In this document: positions 35,498 to 43,530 of the stretch, in pieces
Layout: each line of letters begins with the position of its first letter
Position numbering within the stretch: position 1 is the first letter of the stretch
Source: a virus
Reading direction: 5' to 3' (one strand)
IMG/VR virus record: IMGVR_UViG_3300028412_000004
Span: 61,532 to 125,531 of that record
DNA length: 64,000 nucleotides
Notes under the pieces: model-generated
Seen by the model: the letters and a program-made list of their open reading frames with translations, nothing else
What the model was told of the DNA's origin: nothing
The model's database searches: none
Position numbers and translations under genes: made by a program

Positions 35498-38026
35498 CTA
35501 GCCTAGTGCTTCCAGTTTGGCGGCTAGATCGCCCACATTGATAGGTGCGATGCGTACGTTGTCTTGGTAGAAATTATTGAGTAGCTCGGTAACGCCTTGC
35601 GGATCCATCTCGAAATAACCCTCGCGCTCCACAAGACCTTCGACCAGCGTGCTGAGCTCTAAGAATAAATCGCGGATCTGGCCTTTCTTCGCGATGTCTT
35701 TGTGGTAGAAATAAACTTTCTGTTTGGCGAGATCGTGCGCGAAGTAGGTGCTTACATCATCCACTGAGATACTGCGTAGTATACTTTCCAGTGTCTCGTA
35801 AGGCAGCTCGGTCTGAGGCCAAGCCACTAGGTCAAAAGTCCTACGAATAAGAGCAGCACCCTCCCGAACCAACTCACTCTCGTATAGGACGCTGCTGCTG
35901 AACTTTACAGGAGTTTCCTCCTTTAAGAGGTTGCTGACTACTTTAACGAGGATTGTGTGGAGAATTTTACCCAGCGTGCTGTAGAATTTAGGATCAAACC
36001 TACCGAAGGAATAGCCCGCGTCTGAGAGTATAAAAGCGGAGGCCTCGCAGTTACTGCGGCGGCTACGGTCGAGGCCTATAGCCATTACAGGATACCCCGC
36101 TACACCAGTGATATCTAACTTACCTCGGGTATTGTTGTTGAGTTGGATGGGTTTAATTTGACCAAGCCCTTTGAATACAGATAGCAGCAACTTTTCATTC
36201 TCCGGGGTGTTGCGGATGAACACAGGGGACACCTTCCTTCCGGAGCGGTAGCGGGCGACCATAGCAACAGCCTGACTAAAAAGATCGCAAATCGGTTCTG
36301 GAAGGTTCTCATACATTTCCTCCTCGGTGCGCTCCCCGAAATCGAAGAACTTAAATGTAGGGGTTGTGGGGTGGGGTGTGTGTTGCGCATAGTTACAGTT
36401 GTTCTGGGTGATAGTGAAGCCACGGCCTGTAAACACCTCACGCATACCATCCCACCCAAGGGTGGACACTCCAGACTCTACTTTAAGGTCAGCGACCTGT
36501 GTGCGGAAATTGGGAAGCAGCGATCGTGCCGCAGAGTGATCGATAAAAGTAGGTATACTAGTCTGCCCGGAGTTAGCACGAGGGTAGAGTATATCCGCCT
36601 GCTTGAGCGCGGCGTCTAGCTTCTTAATGGATTCCAAATCAGAGCTGTGCAGCATGAAGGGTATCTCTCGATCCGTCATCAAAATGTGCCCTGTGTGATA
36701 CATAGCGTCTACCTCGGGGAAGACTATGTTACTCTTGAATTTCAGTGTGAAATTGGAGACTGTAGTCTGTCCGCCCTCGTTACCAGTTTCGATAGCAGTA
36801 TAACCCTGGAGGGTGGACATTATAATCTTTCGACCTTGTGCGACTACAACACCCTCCGGCATGAGCTGTTCCATATCCCGCAGAGCGAAAGCCATACCCT
36901 CTTGCTTCAAAGCTTTGATCAGATTCTGACGAGAGTCACCTGTTACATTGACGTTGCGTATGATAGCTTTTGTATCTTTACCGACGCGACCTACGGATTT
37001 AATCTTCGAGATGACCAGATCCAACACAAAAGCATCAAAAGGCTGTCTAACTCTAGAGGACACAGTAATAGGTTCCCCAGCAGGTAATACAAACACCTCG
37101 GTGTTTTCTTTAACCAACGCAGCCGGCACCGCTAGGTCGAACACACAACGTCCGTCGGCTTTGTAGATATACTGAAGCTGTTCTGGCAGCCAGCCAGATG
37201 TGTGTGAATGTTGTGGGAGGTAAGTGATATCACAGCCAGTCACCCCAGGAGCAAAGCTTTTATGTTGTCCGTTAAAACTCAGAGCTTCCATAGCACCTGG
37301 GATAAGAAACATCTGCTGCGTGGGACTCACATCCAGCAATCCGAAGGTGGCATACTTAGCCGGGGTTATGGAGCGTGCGCCGTTAATAGCACCGCTGGCG
37401 TCCTCGCTGTATTTCAAGTAGGAGACGGTGTGGTGGTTGCTGTAGTAGGGGTAGAGCACTCCGTTACTAGGTGGGATGGGGTTGATTTCCATATCCAGCA
37501 GGATTCCGTTCACATCCGACATCTGTTTGTGGTTTAGTATGCTGACGTAGTATGGGGTGTCGTAAACGTTTACTCCTGTGTCTAGGAACCTAGATAAGAA
37601 GCCTTGCTGAATAGCAGTTCGGTCCCCTGGGGAATTCATACCATCGCAGGATATAATCTCGAAGAGCATACGCCGCTGTCGCACCTCTTCCGCCAAATCG
37701 ATAGTGACTCCTGGTGTCAGGAAGTTTGACAACCTGTCAGGGAATAGTGCCGACAGCTTATCTATAGCAGCGGTGTAAAGTTGAGGACCTCTAATGTCGC
37801 GCTCCTTAAGGATCGTCAGCGCTGTCAGATCCACAATAGAACCTGCACGGAAAGAGGACCCAGAGCGCAGGGACAGGAAGCCTCCCTCAAGCAACCACAA
37901 CCACCCCTCCCCTGGGACTTGAACCTGGTAGTGCTCATCCTCTGTGATACGGGTACTGAGTTGCAGGGCCCCGACTAACTCGTAGGGGCTCACTATTTTC
38001 TCAAGGGTTTCTAGATTCTTAGACAT
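35498..38026 (-). CDS. Large reverse-strand protein of unknown function
   Basis: An 842-residue protein, one of only two loci on this strand. I cannot assign it. Residues 30-100 (Gly-Trp-Leu-Trp-Leu-Leu-Glu-Gly-Gly-Phe-Leu-Ser-Leu-Arg-Ser-Gly, then Gly-Ser-Ile-Val-Asp-Leu) are faintly like a primase CHC2 domain that has lost its cysteines. Residues 240-275 (Leu-Ile-Pro-Gly-Ala-Met-Glu-Ala-Leu) faintly resemble a Toprim start. Neither would be catalytically complete. The C-terminal 150 residues are helical. A weak sigma70-like promoter lies 23 bases upstream. A virion or DNA-metabolism role is equally possible. Confidence 0.7.
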   Translation of the reverse strand: MSKNLETLEKIVSPYELVGALQLSTRITEDEHYQVQVPGEGWLWLLEGGFLSLRSGSSFRAGSIVDLTALTILKERDIRGPQLYTAAIDKLSALFPDRLSNFLTPGVTIDLAEEVRQRRMLFEIISCDGMNSPGDRTAIQQGFLSRFLDTGVNVYDTPYYVSILNHKQMSDVNGILLDMEINPIPPSNGVLYPYYSNHHTVSYLKYSEDASGAINGARSITPAKYATFGLLDVSPTQQMFLIPGAMEALSFNGQHKSFAPGVTGCDITYLPQHSHTSGWLPEQLQYIYKADGRCVFDLAVPAALVKENTEVFVLPAGEPITVSSRVRQPFDAFVLDLVISKIKSVGRVGKDTKAIIRNVNVTGDSRQNLIKALKQEGMAFALRDMEQLMPEGVVVAQGRKIIMSTLQGYTAIETGNEGGQTTVSNFTLKFKSNIVFPEVDAMYHTGHILMTDREIPFMLHSSDLESIKKLDAALKQADILYPRANSGQTSIPTFIDHSAARSLLPNFRTQVADLKVESGVSTLGWDGMREVFTGRGFTITQNNCNYAQHTPHPTTPTFKFFDFGERTEEEMYENLPEPICDLFSQAVAMVARYRSGRKVSPVFIRNTPENEKLLLSVFKGLGQIKPIQLNNNTRGKLDITGVAGYPVMAIGLDRSRRSNCEASAFILSDAGYSFGRFDPKFYSTLGKILHTILVKVVSNLLKEETPVKFSSSVLYESELVREGAALIRRTFDLVAWPQTELPYETLESILRSISVDDVSTYFAHDLAKQKVYFYHKDIAKKGQIRDLFLELSTLVEGLVEREGYFEMDPQGVTELLNNFYQDNVRIAPINVGDLAAKLEALG

Positions 38027-38048
38027 GCAAAAAGCACCCGTTTCAGGT

Positions 38049-38077
38049 TATATAGAATTAGCAGACAGTCTAGTCTA
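38049..38077 (-). promoter_or_regulatory. Weak sigma70-like promoter for the reverse 842-codon gene
   Basis: On the reverse strand TAGACT and TATATA are separated by 17 bases, each matching four of six consensus positions, 23 bases before the ATG. The 195-bp divergent spacer must contain starts for both directions. Confidence 0.3.
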
Positions 38078-38136
38078 TTCATGAGTGAAGCGATATGGCA
38101 AGCCCATAGCAAATCCTCGAACTGTCCTAAACATTA

Positions 38137-38158
38137 GAATCTTCGGATTCCATTTTTT
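38137..38158 (+). terminator. Short UUCG hairpin with T-tract in the divergent spacer
   Basis: GAATC-TTCG-GATTC forms a five-pair stem with the very stable UUCG loop, followed after two bases by TTTTTT. It points rightward but no rightward gene ends here, so it could be an attenuator in the leader of the gene at 38222 or a chance hairpin. Confidence 0.3.
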
Positions 38159-38221
38159 ACCTATGCGATACCAGTCTCCTACAGACTTGACTATACCGAC
38201 TAAAAAGATGATTCTACCACT

Positions 38222-39319
38222 ATGAGCAATTTTGATTTTGTACGAGACCAGAACCCAGGCTTTCTGAAACTGGCGTTCCGCACCAACGGTGTGGGAGTCC
38301 CGTCCTATGTTAGTAAGACCAATGTTATGGAGGAATCCGACCTCCCAAGAACACCTGTAGCCTTTGCTGACCCTCACGCCAAGCTACACCCGATCCACAC
38401 TAAAGCAGCCACATGGTTGTCTGCCGCATACGTTTTCTCACACGGTCTGGAGACTCCGGAGATTGAAGCAAGCCTTACCAAGGCAGCAAAACTGTGGGGT
38501 ATACAAGAGGACCTGGAAACTTTGAAGGTGTTAAAGCCGGAAGTTGAAAAGAAAGCCTCCAACACCTCAGAGCGTCAATTCGCGTTGCAGGTGGATTTTG
38601 GCGAAACGCGTGGTGGGTTTAAAAACATCTACCCAATCAACAACTGCGGCGAGGTGATCACCAGTGCAGAGACCCTGATGAAGGACGCAAGTATCTATAC
38701 TAAGAAGATGCCCGTAGAGTTCTTTCGGGACGCATCCCTGGCGATCGTTAAGGCTGCTCTAAAGCATGGTGTTACTGAAGATGAACTACATCCACGCATC
38801 CTCGCCAGCGGTGTAGACCGTATGCCTAACTTCGACCACGCGCGCGAGGTCGCCCGTATGCGTAAGTATGCCGGCGCTAACGACGAGGAAGTGTCCATAT
38901 ACACAGACATCGTAAATGCTGCTGAGGATGAGTGGGATAAGAAAGGCTCGCTGGATAACAAGAATGAACTTTTTGAACCTCTCGCAAATCTATGGCACGC
39001 CGCGGACGAGCAACTAGGAGTCAAGTATGCACGCTTGGCCCCGGACTTTTACACAGCCATGTTCTCCGGGGAACCGGTGGAAGGTATCGTTAAAGCTGCT
39101 CGCGAGGTAGTTGTGATCTCTGGTGTCATGATCCCTAAGACAGAGATCGCCTCCCTGTCGGACCGACGTATCGAGCAGAATTTCACGAAAAGCGCACAGG
39201 AGGAAATTAAAACACTGCGTGACTTGGCTATGGAAAAGCCGGAGCAGGTCACAAAGAAAGCAGCCGAAATGGAGAATGAAGCCAGAGTGGCTCTACTCTC
39301 CGTACTCTCCAGTATGTAA
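38222..39319 (+). CDS. Unrecognised 365-residue protein, possibly head-associated
   Basis: A helical, Ala/Glu/Lys-rich protein with several Lys/Asp-Ala-Ser sites (near residues 112 and 155) like those in the head-assembly proteins at the left of the window. It contains no catalytic motif. It starts the + strand unit after the divergent spacer and is followed within four bases by another unknown gene. It may be an internal head or structural protein; this rests on composition alone. Confidence 0.65.
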   Translation: MSNFDFVRDQNPGFLKLAFRTNGVGVPSYVSKTNVMEESDLPRTPVAFADPHAKLHPIHTKAATWLSAAYVFSHGLETPEIEASLTKAAKLWGIQEDLETLKVLKPEVEKKASNTSERQFALQVDFGETRGGFKNIYPINNCGEVITSAETLMKDASIYTKKMPVEFFRDASLAIVKAALKHGVTEDELHPRILASGVDRMPNFDHAREVARMRKYAGANDEEVSIYTDIVNAAEDEWDKKGSLDNKNELFEPLANLWHAADEQLGVKYARLAPDFYTAMFSGEPVEGIVKAAREVVVISGVMIPKTEIASLSDRRIEQNFTKSAQEEIKTLRDLAMEKPEQVTKKAAEMENEARVALLSVLSSM

Positions 39320-39322
39320 TTC

Positions 39323-39934
39323 ATGCTAACCCAAGATTTTAAGTTCGACAGGCAGAACTGTCGTGAGTTGCTAGAGTCTCCTGATACACACGGCTCCGTC
39401 GTGTTATCAATTCTCCTGGCTGCTTATAATGAAGATATGATGGCCTTGCTGTCAGAATATGGAGGAGCTCCTGATCAGGAGATTGATGTGGTCGACATAT
39501 ACCTCAACATCAAAGAGGACTTCCGTGTTGTGATGCCGGAAGAACTTGAAAACAAATTGAACGCTATCATGACAGCTCTGGCTTCAGATTTGTTCTATGA
39601 TGATGAAGTGGTATTTCGATCGGTCTGCTTGGCTCTCTACGACGGCGACGTCGGTGATATGGTCAACAGTATACTAGAAGACATCACAGTTCCAGAAATT
39701 TTATGGGCCACCTATGAGGTTGGTCTCGTCCGTGATGACGAATCAGAATTTTCTACCAAGGTTCAGGCAGTGATAGATGATATAATTAACGAAGAAGCAG
39801 AATCCAACGACGGGTTGGAAAGTGCTGAAGTGATACCTTATTACGTCAGGTTCTTGGAAGAAATGAAGCAGAGTATGGTGGACCAGTTTAGAAAACTAGG
39901 TGTCTCCAAAGACACTCTCTTCCAGATAGAGTAA
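39323..39934 (+). CDS. Unrecognised acidic helical protein
   Basis: A 203-residue, very acidic protein made of short helices, without cysteines in motif spacing or membrane segments. It starts three bases after the preceding stop, so both are co-expressed. The acidic repeating helices could be a binding scaffold, but no role is proposed. Confidence 0.65.
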   Translation: MLTQDFKFDRQNCRELLESPDTHGSVVLSILLAAYNEDMMALLSEYGGAPDQEIDVVDIYLNIKEDFRVVMPEELENKLNAIMTALASDLFYDDEVVFRSVCLALYDGDVGDMVNSILEDITVPEILWATYEVGLVRDDESEFSTKVQAVIDDIINEEAESNDGLESAEVIPYYVRFLEEMKQSMVDQFRKLGVSKDTLFQIE

Positions 39935-39951
39935 AATAAAAAAAATAAGAT

Positions 39952-40155
39952 ATGAGTAAAAGAAATAGACAGTTAAAACCGCACGAAGAGGACGCCCAGA
40001 TGGACGTCCTTAATCTTGTTGGGTTGGAGAGTCGTAAAGAGCTCAGCATGCGTGTACGAGTCGCAGTCGATAAAAAGACTGGGGCTGCCGTATACCGGGG
40101 GAAGGTTTCCGCCGCGCAGATGTTGGGGCTTGCTCCACTCCCTAGCCCGAAATAA
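39952..40155 (+). CDS. 67-residue basic protein before the convergent terminase
   Basis: A small basic protein rich in Lys and Arg with a Val-Arg-Val-Ala-Val-Asp strand. Its last 14 bases overlap the 3' end of the terminase gene on the other strand, so the two transcripts converge and would be complementary at their ends. An A-rich leader precedes the ATG. Function unknown. Confidence 0.55.
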   Translation: MSKRNRQLKPHEEDAQMDVLNLVGLESRKELSMRVRVAVDKKTGAAVYRGKVSAAQMLGLAPLPSPK

Positions 40156-42796
40156 CCGGAGGAACTCTATGCCCTAAGTGGGACCCTCCCATCACGCCCC
40201 CGCTAAGTTTGGACCGCACTTGTTCCATAAGTGCTCTGTCCTCCAGCAGGGGTTCGCCCTTAAGTAGACGTCCTAGAATGTAAGCAAAGTTGACCGCATG
40301 CAGTGTGTCATCTGTTTTAGATCCATGGCGTTGGTACTTAAACTCTGTGGCGCCAGTAGTCTGATTCTCCACCGGTACACGGTATAAATTTAAAAAGTCA
40401 TCCATGTAGGTAGCGCACTCGTCCCAAGGAAAGCATTTGATGCGGGGATCTACGCGCCTAATATCTGTATACAGTTTCGTAATAGATTCTGTTCGGTTGA
40501 TTGAAAATTGATTATACCAGCTATGTCCGGAGGGAGGGGCTATTGGCGCTGCTTTAGGGCCTACATACCCTAGGATCAAGTGTTGGTCCGAGTTAATGTA
40601 TGGAGACTCTCGCAGCAGCATGTTGTAAGCAGCGCCTACGCCGAAGTCAGACGCCATAGCCGTACCGCGGTACCTTTTATGGTCCTTGATGATCTCGTTG
40701 ATGACCTCCTGGTATTTCATACCAGAGTATCTACGGATGTGTAAAATATGGAAGTCTCCGTTTTTGGCGAGGCCTAGTATAGCATGCACCGTGTAGGACA
40801 GTTTAGTTCGTGTGGCCGGATTGTAATCCGAACCACCCCAGTCACATCCTGAAATGATGTACTTATATTTTTTACCTATAACATCCTTCATCAGCTGATC
40901 CTTAGAAGGGAGGACGCACATGTCCTTGAGATCCTGCTCGGTTATTTCGCGAGCACCCTCAGCTGTAGGAATACCTAGGATCTCTTGAAGGAACTTCTTG
41001 CGGTCATACTCGCAGAAAGCCTTCCAAATTTCATTCCACTTATTCGGCTTACCAACAAAGTCAGGGATAACAATCTGAGGTATGTGCAAACCCTTATACC
41101 CGGCCTTGAGGAGGTTGGGGAACGCATGAACAAACTCCCCCTGACTTGGATCCAGTATCTTGCTGGTATGCGGGCAAGTAAGACCCTCAGGTTGTATCAT
41201 TTTGATCGCTTCGTCCGGGTCTGCGCAATTAATCCAGTTCTTACCATCACCTGCCCGTATATGCCAGCTGCCTTGGCTCGACATATCCCACTTAGCTTCC
41301 AACAGCGTATCGATCGTCAGCGATGTACCTGAGTAAACCGTGGACGGCATCGGGGAAGCTTTCTGTACCTGCTCAAGCTCTGGCATCAGAGATGCGTCCA
41401 TGTGTTGGCAGTTATGAACTAGTATACCGTTGGCGAAGAACGTGTGGTGATCCTCAACCTCGATATCGTAAACGTCCTGTTTTCCGGCGTATGTGATGGT
41501 CTCAAGACCTACAGGTGTCAGCAGTGAGGAATCCCTGCCACTTTCAACACCTTGCCGGAATCGACATCCGTCTTGTAGCCGAGGACCTGTATAAAATTGA
41601 ACGCAGGAGTTGTTAGTGTGCTGCCGGCACAGCTGACTTTCCCACACCCCATATTCTCTCGGAACCTCAGAGGTGTCTTCATGTAGCAGCACAACAATTC
41701 CTGTATCTTCAACGCGAACTCCAATTGTTTGTAACTCTGGCTTATTCGGTAACGCATCCCGGAGCCACTTAATAGGCTCATGCTCGCGTCTCCAGGGAGT
41801 GTCCCCAGTAAAAGCTGTTTCTGCTGCGGTGATAAGGGATTTAATTTTGTAAGTTCTACCACACCTGCTGGCTTCTTCTGGAGTAATAAACTCGCACAGA
41901 TGCTGGAAACCTTTGTCGGTTCTAAACCGGGTACTTCCTGTACAAGTGATCTTACTTCCGTCGGAGAATACGACATCCCAGACATGCTGCGCCCCTTTGT
42001 TGTAGAAGTCTGTAACTTTTCTTTTATGTGTTCTATCTTCTGCATCAGCCGAGACTACACAGTCTCCTACCAGCATTTCGCCGATCTTTTTATCTACAAC
42101 CTTATAGCCCTCTCCTGCAGCGGAGAGCGAAGAAACTAGTGTACATCCACACACCGATTCGTCCACCACAATCTCGTCCGATGTTTTACCTCGGGCCTCT
42201 GCCGCAGTAGAGAGCATACGAATCAGTTCAATAACCGAACCATTGGGATACTCCTTATAATTAAGGTTCTGTCTGTGGCTGGGGGAGTTTACCGGGAACG
42301 CGAATGCGCGCTCCATCTCGCGTAGTCGGTTGGCGTAAGTTTTACGATGCTCCTCGTGAGGCACGACGTATAAACTGCGGTATTTAGGAAGTAGTGAAGC
42401 GTTCACCAACTGCCTCACGCCTAGCGTGGTGCTGTTGTGGGACAGAAGCCCACCAGTGTAATACAAGTGGTCTGGGGTGTCTATCTCCATATCATAGAAC
42501 TGTTCCCATGCGTCCTCGTCTTTAGGAGGTGTGATCTTTACGACAAGCTGTGGGCCTGTCTCGCTATCAACGAGGTCCCCGGGCTGCAGGTCCGACAACC
42601 ACACACAGGGACCTCCTACCAGCTTCACCCGGTGCTGCTGTGCGCCACGTAAGGTGTAGTCAGTTGTCTGGAGCTCCCATACAGCCATGTGTAGAGTCCG
42701 GAACATACGGAGCACATCTACAAAACCACTAGGTGTATCCACCTGCAGGGTTCCTGGCGCAACTTCAACTACTTTGTCTATTTGCCAATCTTGCAT
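40142..42796 (-). CDS. terL: Terminase large subunit, C-terminal piece with C-intein and a second intein
   Basis: An 884-residue precursor. Residues 1-121 are the C-terminal half of a split intein. Residues 122-213 continue the ATPase from Walker A (Ser-Thr-Thr-Leu-Gly-Val-Arg) to Walker B (Ile-Val-Val-Asp-Glu). Residues 214-462 are a second intein, and 463-884 resume with Cys-Gln-His-Met-Asp and contain the headful nuclease (Gly-Cys-Asp-Trp-Gly-Gly near 640, Ala-Ser-Asp-Phe-Gly near 710, Asp-Asp-Thr-Leu-His near 835). After trans- and cis-splicing with the upstream piece the enzyme would be about 619 residues, normal for a large terminase. It would pump DNA into the prohead and cut it. No close ribosome site precedes its ATG. 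Confidence 0.92.
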   Translation of the reverse strand: MQDWQIDKVVEVAPGTLQVDTPSGFVDVLRMFRTLHMAVWELQTTDYTLRGAQQHRVKLVGGPCVWLSDLQPGDLVDSETGPQLVVKITPPKDEDAWEQFYDMEIDTPDHLYYTGGLLSHNSTTLGVRQLVNASLLPKYRSLYVVPHEEHRKTYANRLREMERAFAFPVNSPSHRQNLNYKEYPNGSVIELIRMLSTAAEARGKTSDEIVVDESVCGCTLVSSLSAAGEGYKVVDKKIGEMLVGDCVVSADAEDRTHKRKVTDFYNKGAQHVWDVVFSDGSKITCTGSTRFRTDKGFQHLCEFITPEEASRCGRTYKIKSLITAAETAFTGDTPWRREHEPIKWLRDALPNKPELQTIGVRVEDTGIVVLLHEDTSEVPREYGVWESQLCRQHTNNSCVQFYTGPRLQDGCRFRQGVESGRDSSLLTPVGLETITYAGKQDVYDIEVEDHHTFFANGILVHNCQHMDASLMPELEQVQKASPMPSTVYSGTSLTIDTLLEAKWDMSSQGSWHIRAGDGKNWINCADPDEAIKMIQPEGLTCPHTSKILDPSQGEFVHAFPNLLKAGYKGLHIPQIVIPDFVGKPNKWNEIWKAFCEYDRKKFLQEILGIPTAEGAREITEQDLKDMCVLPSKDQLMKDVIGKKYKYIISGCDWGGSDYNPATRTKLSYTVHAILGLAKNGDFHILHIRRYSGMKYQEVINEIIKDHKRYRGTAMASDFGVGAAYNMLLRESPYINSDQHLILGYVGPKAAPIAPPSGHSWYNQFSINRTESITKLYTDIRRVDPRIKCFPWDECATYMDDFLNLYRVPVENQTTGATEFKYQRHGSKTDDTLHAVNFAYILGRLLKGEPLLEDRALMEQVRSKLSGGVMGGSHLGHRVPPVISG
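41411..42157 (-). other. Second TerL intein, in Walker B, with Ser as first residue
   Basis: This 249-residue element lies between Asp-Glu and Cys-Gln of Walker B. Block A reads Ser-Val-Cys-Gly-Cys-Thr-Leu-Val, so Ser replaces the usual Cys1. Block F/G is Val-Tyr-Asp-Ile-Glu-Val then Gly-Ile-Leu-Val-His-Asn, followed by Cys+1. Excision restores Val-Val-Asp-Glu-Cys-Gln-His. No LAGLIDADG motif is visible in the 100-residue centre, so it is a mini-intein or has a decayed insert. An alternative N-boundary two residues later, at Cys, would leave Ser-Val in the extein and is less likely. Confidence 0.82.
42434..42796 (-). other. C-terminal half of a split intein in TerL Walker A
   Basis: These 121 residues end in the intein block G sequence Gly-Leu-Leu-Ser-His-Asn, and the +1 residue is Ser of the Walker A Gly-Lys-Ser-Thr. 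Block F is Phe-Tyr-Asp-Met-Glu-Ile-Asp. A His in the block B position (Gln-Gln-His-Arg-Val) is present, without the usual Thr three residues before. The large C-part and small N-part match the atypical split architecture known from the AceL-TerL intein, which interrupts the same protein. Confidence 0.9.
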
Positions 42797-42913
42797 TTAT
42801 GAATTTTACACATTGTTCAACCTCACACGCAGGATGACTGTATCAGGGCAGGTGTCCACAGTTTCTTTCTCGTGCGACAAGTCGTGTTGCCGGGATAGAT
42901 TGAGAGCTTATTG

Positions 42914-43351
42914 TTATGCACGCTTATCCGCGGCCTCCGCAAGGCTGAAAGCCTCCCCAACTGACATTTTCTTTTCTACCACTGTAGAAGCGGATTCCGA
43001 CACCTTAAAATTACATAAAGTGTTGAATGTAAGGCATTTGCCAATCTGGCGAGATGCTCTTATTACAGTGTAACCTCCGAACTGAAAATCAAGCATCGCG
43101 ACCGAGAAGGGTCTAGACAACATGGAGAGTGGTTTGTCGTAGGGATACTTGGGAAAGAAATAAGGTACAAGCAGTGTGGGGTTGTATTGACAAAGGCGGT
43201 AGATGTCCGCCATCCTCTCTGCGATGGCCGTATTATGTGCTGGATCTGTTTTAACACGTTTCTCTAGCGTTGAGATCTCTGTTGCCAAACTCTGTATCTT
43301 GTGCCTGAATACGCCTTCGGAACTGAAAGTTTTATATAAATCTAAATACAT
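42914..43351 (-). CDS. terL: Terminase large subunit, N-terminal piece with N-intein
   Basis: A 145-residue protein. Residues 1-105 are the start of the terminase ATPase, ending in Arg-Ala-Ser-Arg-Gln-Ile-Gly-Lys, the first half of Walker A. Residues 106-145 are an N-intein. The downstream piece begins in the same reading phase 117 bases after this stop. Neither piece has a complete P-loop, so both need protein trans-splicing to give an active packaging motor. The ATG is only five bases from that of a divergent small gene, so its ribosome signals overlap coding DNA. Confidence 0.92.
   Translation of the reverse strand: MYLDLYKTFSSEGVFRHKIQSLATEISTLEKRVKTDPAHNTAIAERMADIYRLCQYNPTLLVPYFFPKYPYDKPLSMLSRPFSVAMLDFQFGGYTVIRASRQIGKCLTFNTLCNFKVSESASTVVEKKMSVGEAFSLAEAADKRA
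42917..43036 (-). other. N-terminal half (40 residues) of the TerL split intein
   Basis: The element begins Cys-Leu-Thr-Phe-Asn-Thr-Leu-Cys, a block A with Cys1, directly after Gly-Lys of Walker A, and ends at the stop codon. At 40 residues it is much shorter than canonical N-inteins of about 100 residues, and close to the short fragments of atypically split inteins. Confidence 0.9.
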
Positions 43352-43356
43352 AGTGT

Positions 43357-43530
43357 ATGTCTAAAAATAAGTCACCCATTAACTTTATCGAAGTGGATCC
43401 AAACAGGTTCCCCATCGAGCGATTGGGTGGCATTAAATGGGAAAAAGAAGTGAATGAGCAAGAAGAAAACATTACAGCGCCAACCGTCGAAGAACAAGAA
43501 GTCGCCGATAGAGAATCTAGATACGACTAA
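43357..43530 (+). CDS. 57-residue acidic protein divergent from terL
   Basis: A short frame beginning Met-Ser-Lys-Asn-Lys-Ser and ending in a Glu-rich tail. It overlaps the next + gene by 77 bases in another frame, which makes it less certain, but it fills the only gap between that gene and terL. No ribosome site is visible. Confidence 0.4.
   Translation: MSKNKSPINFIEVDPNRFPIERLGGIKWEKEVNEQEENITAPTVEEQEVADRESRYD

Noticed and set aside
35484-35504. AGGCTA/TAGCCT palindrome across the convergent stops as a bidirectional terminator
   Set aside because: The stem is only six pairs with no T-tract on either side.
41518-42045. 175-codon reverse-strand frame inside the terminase Walker B intein, in another frame
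   Set aside because: It lies entirely within the intein coding sequence, has no recognisable domain, and its codon pattern is that of a shadow frame.
42797-42913. Group I intron or endonuclease gene between the terminase pieces
   Set aside because: The 117-base linker is too short for an intron core and codes no domain. The split-intein halves on both sides explain the arrangement.
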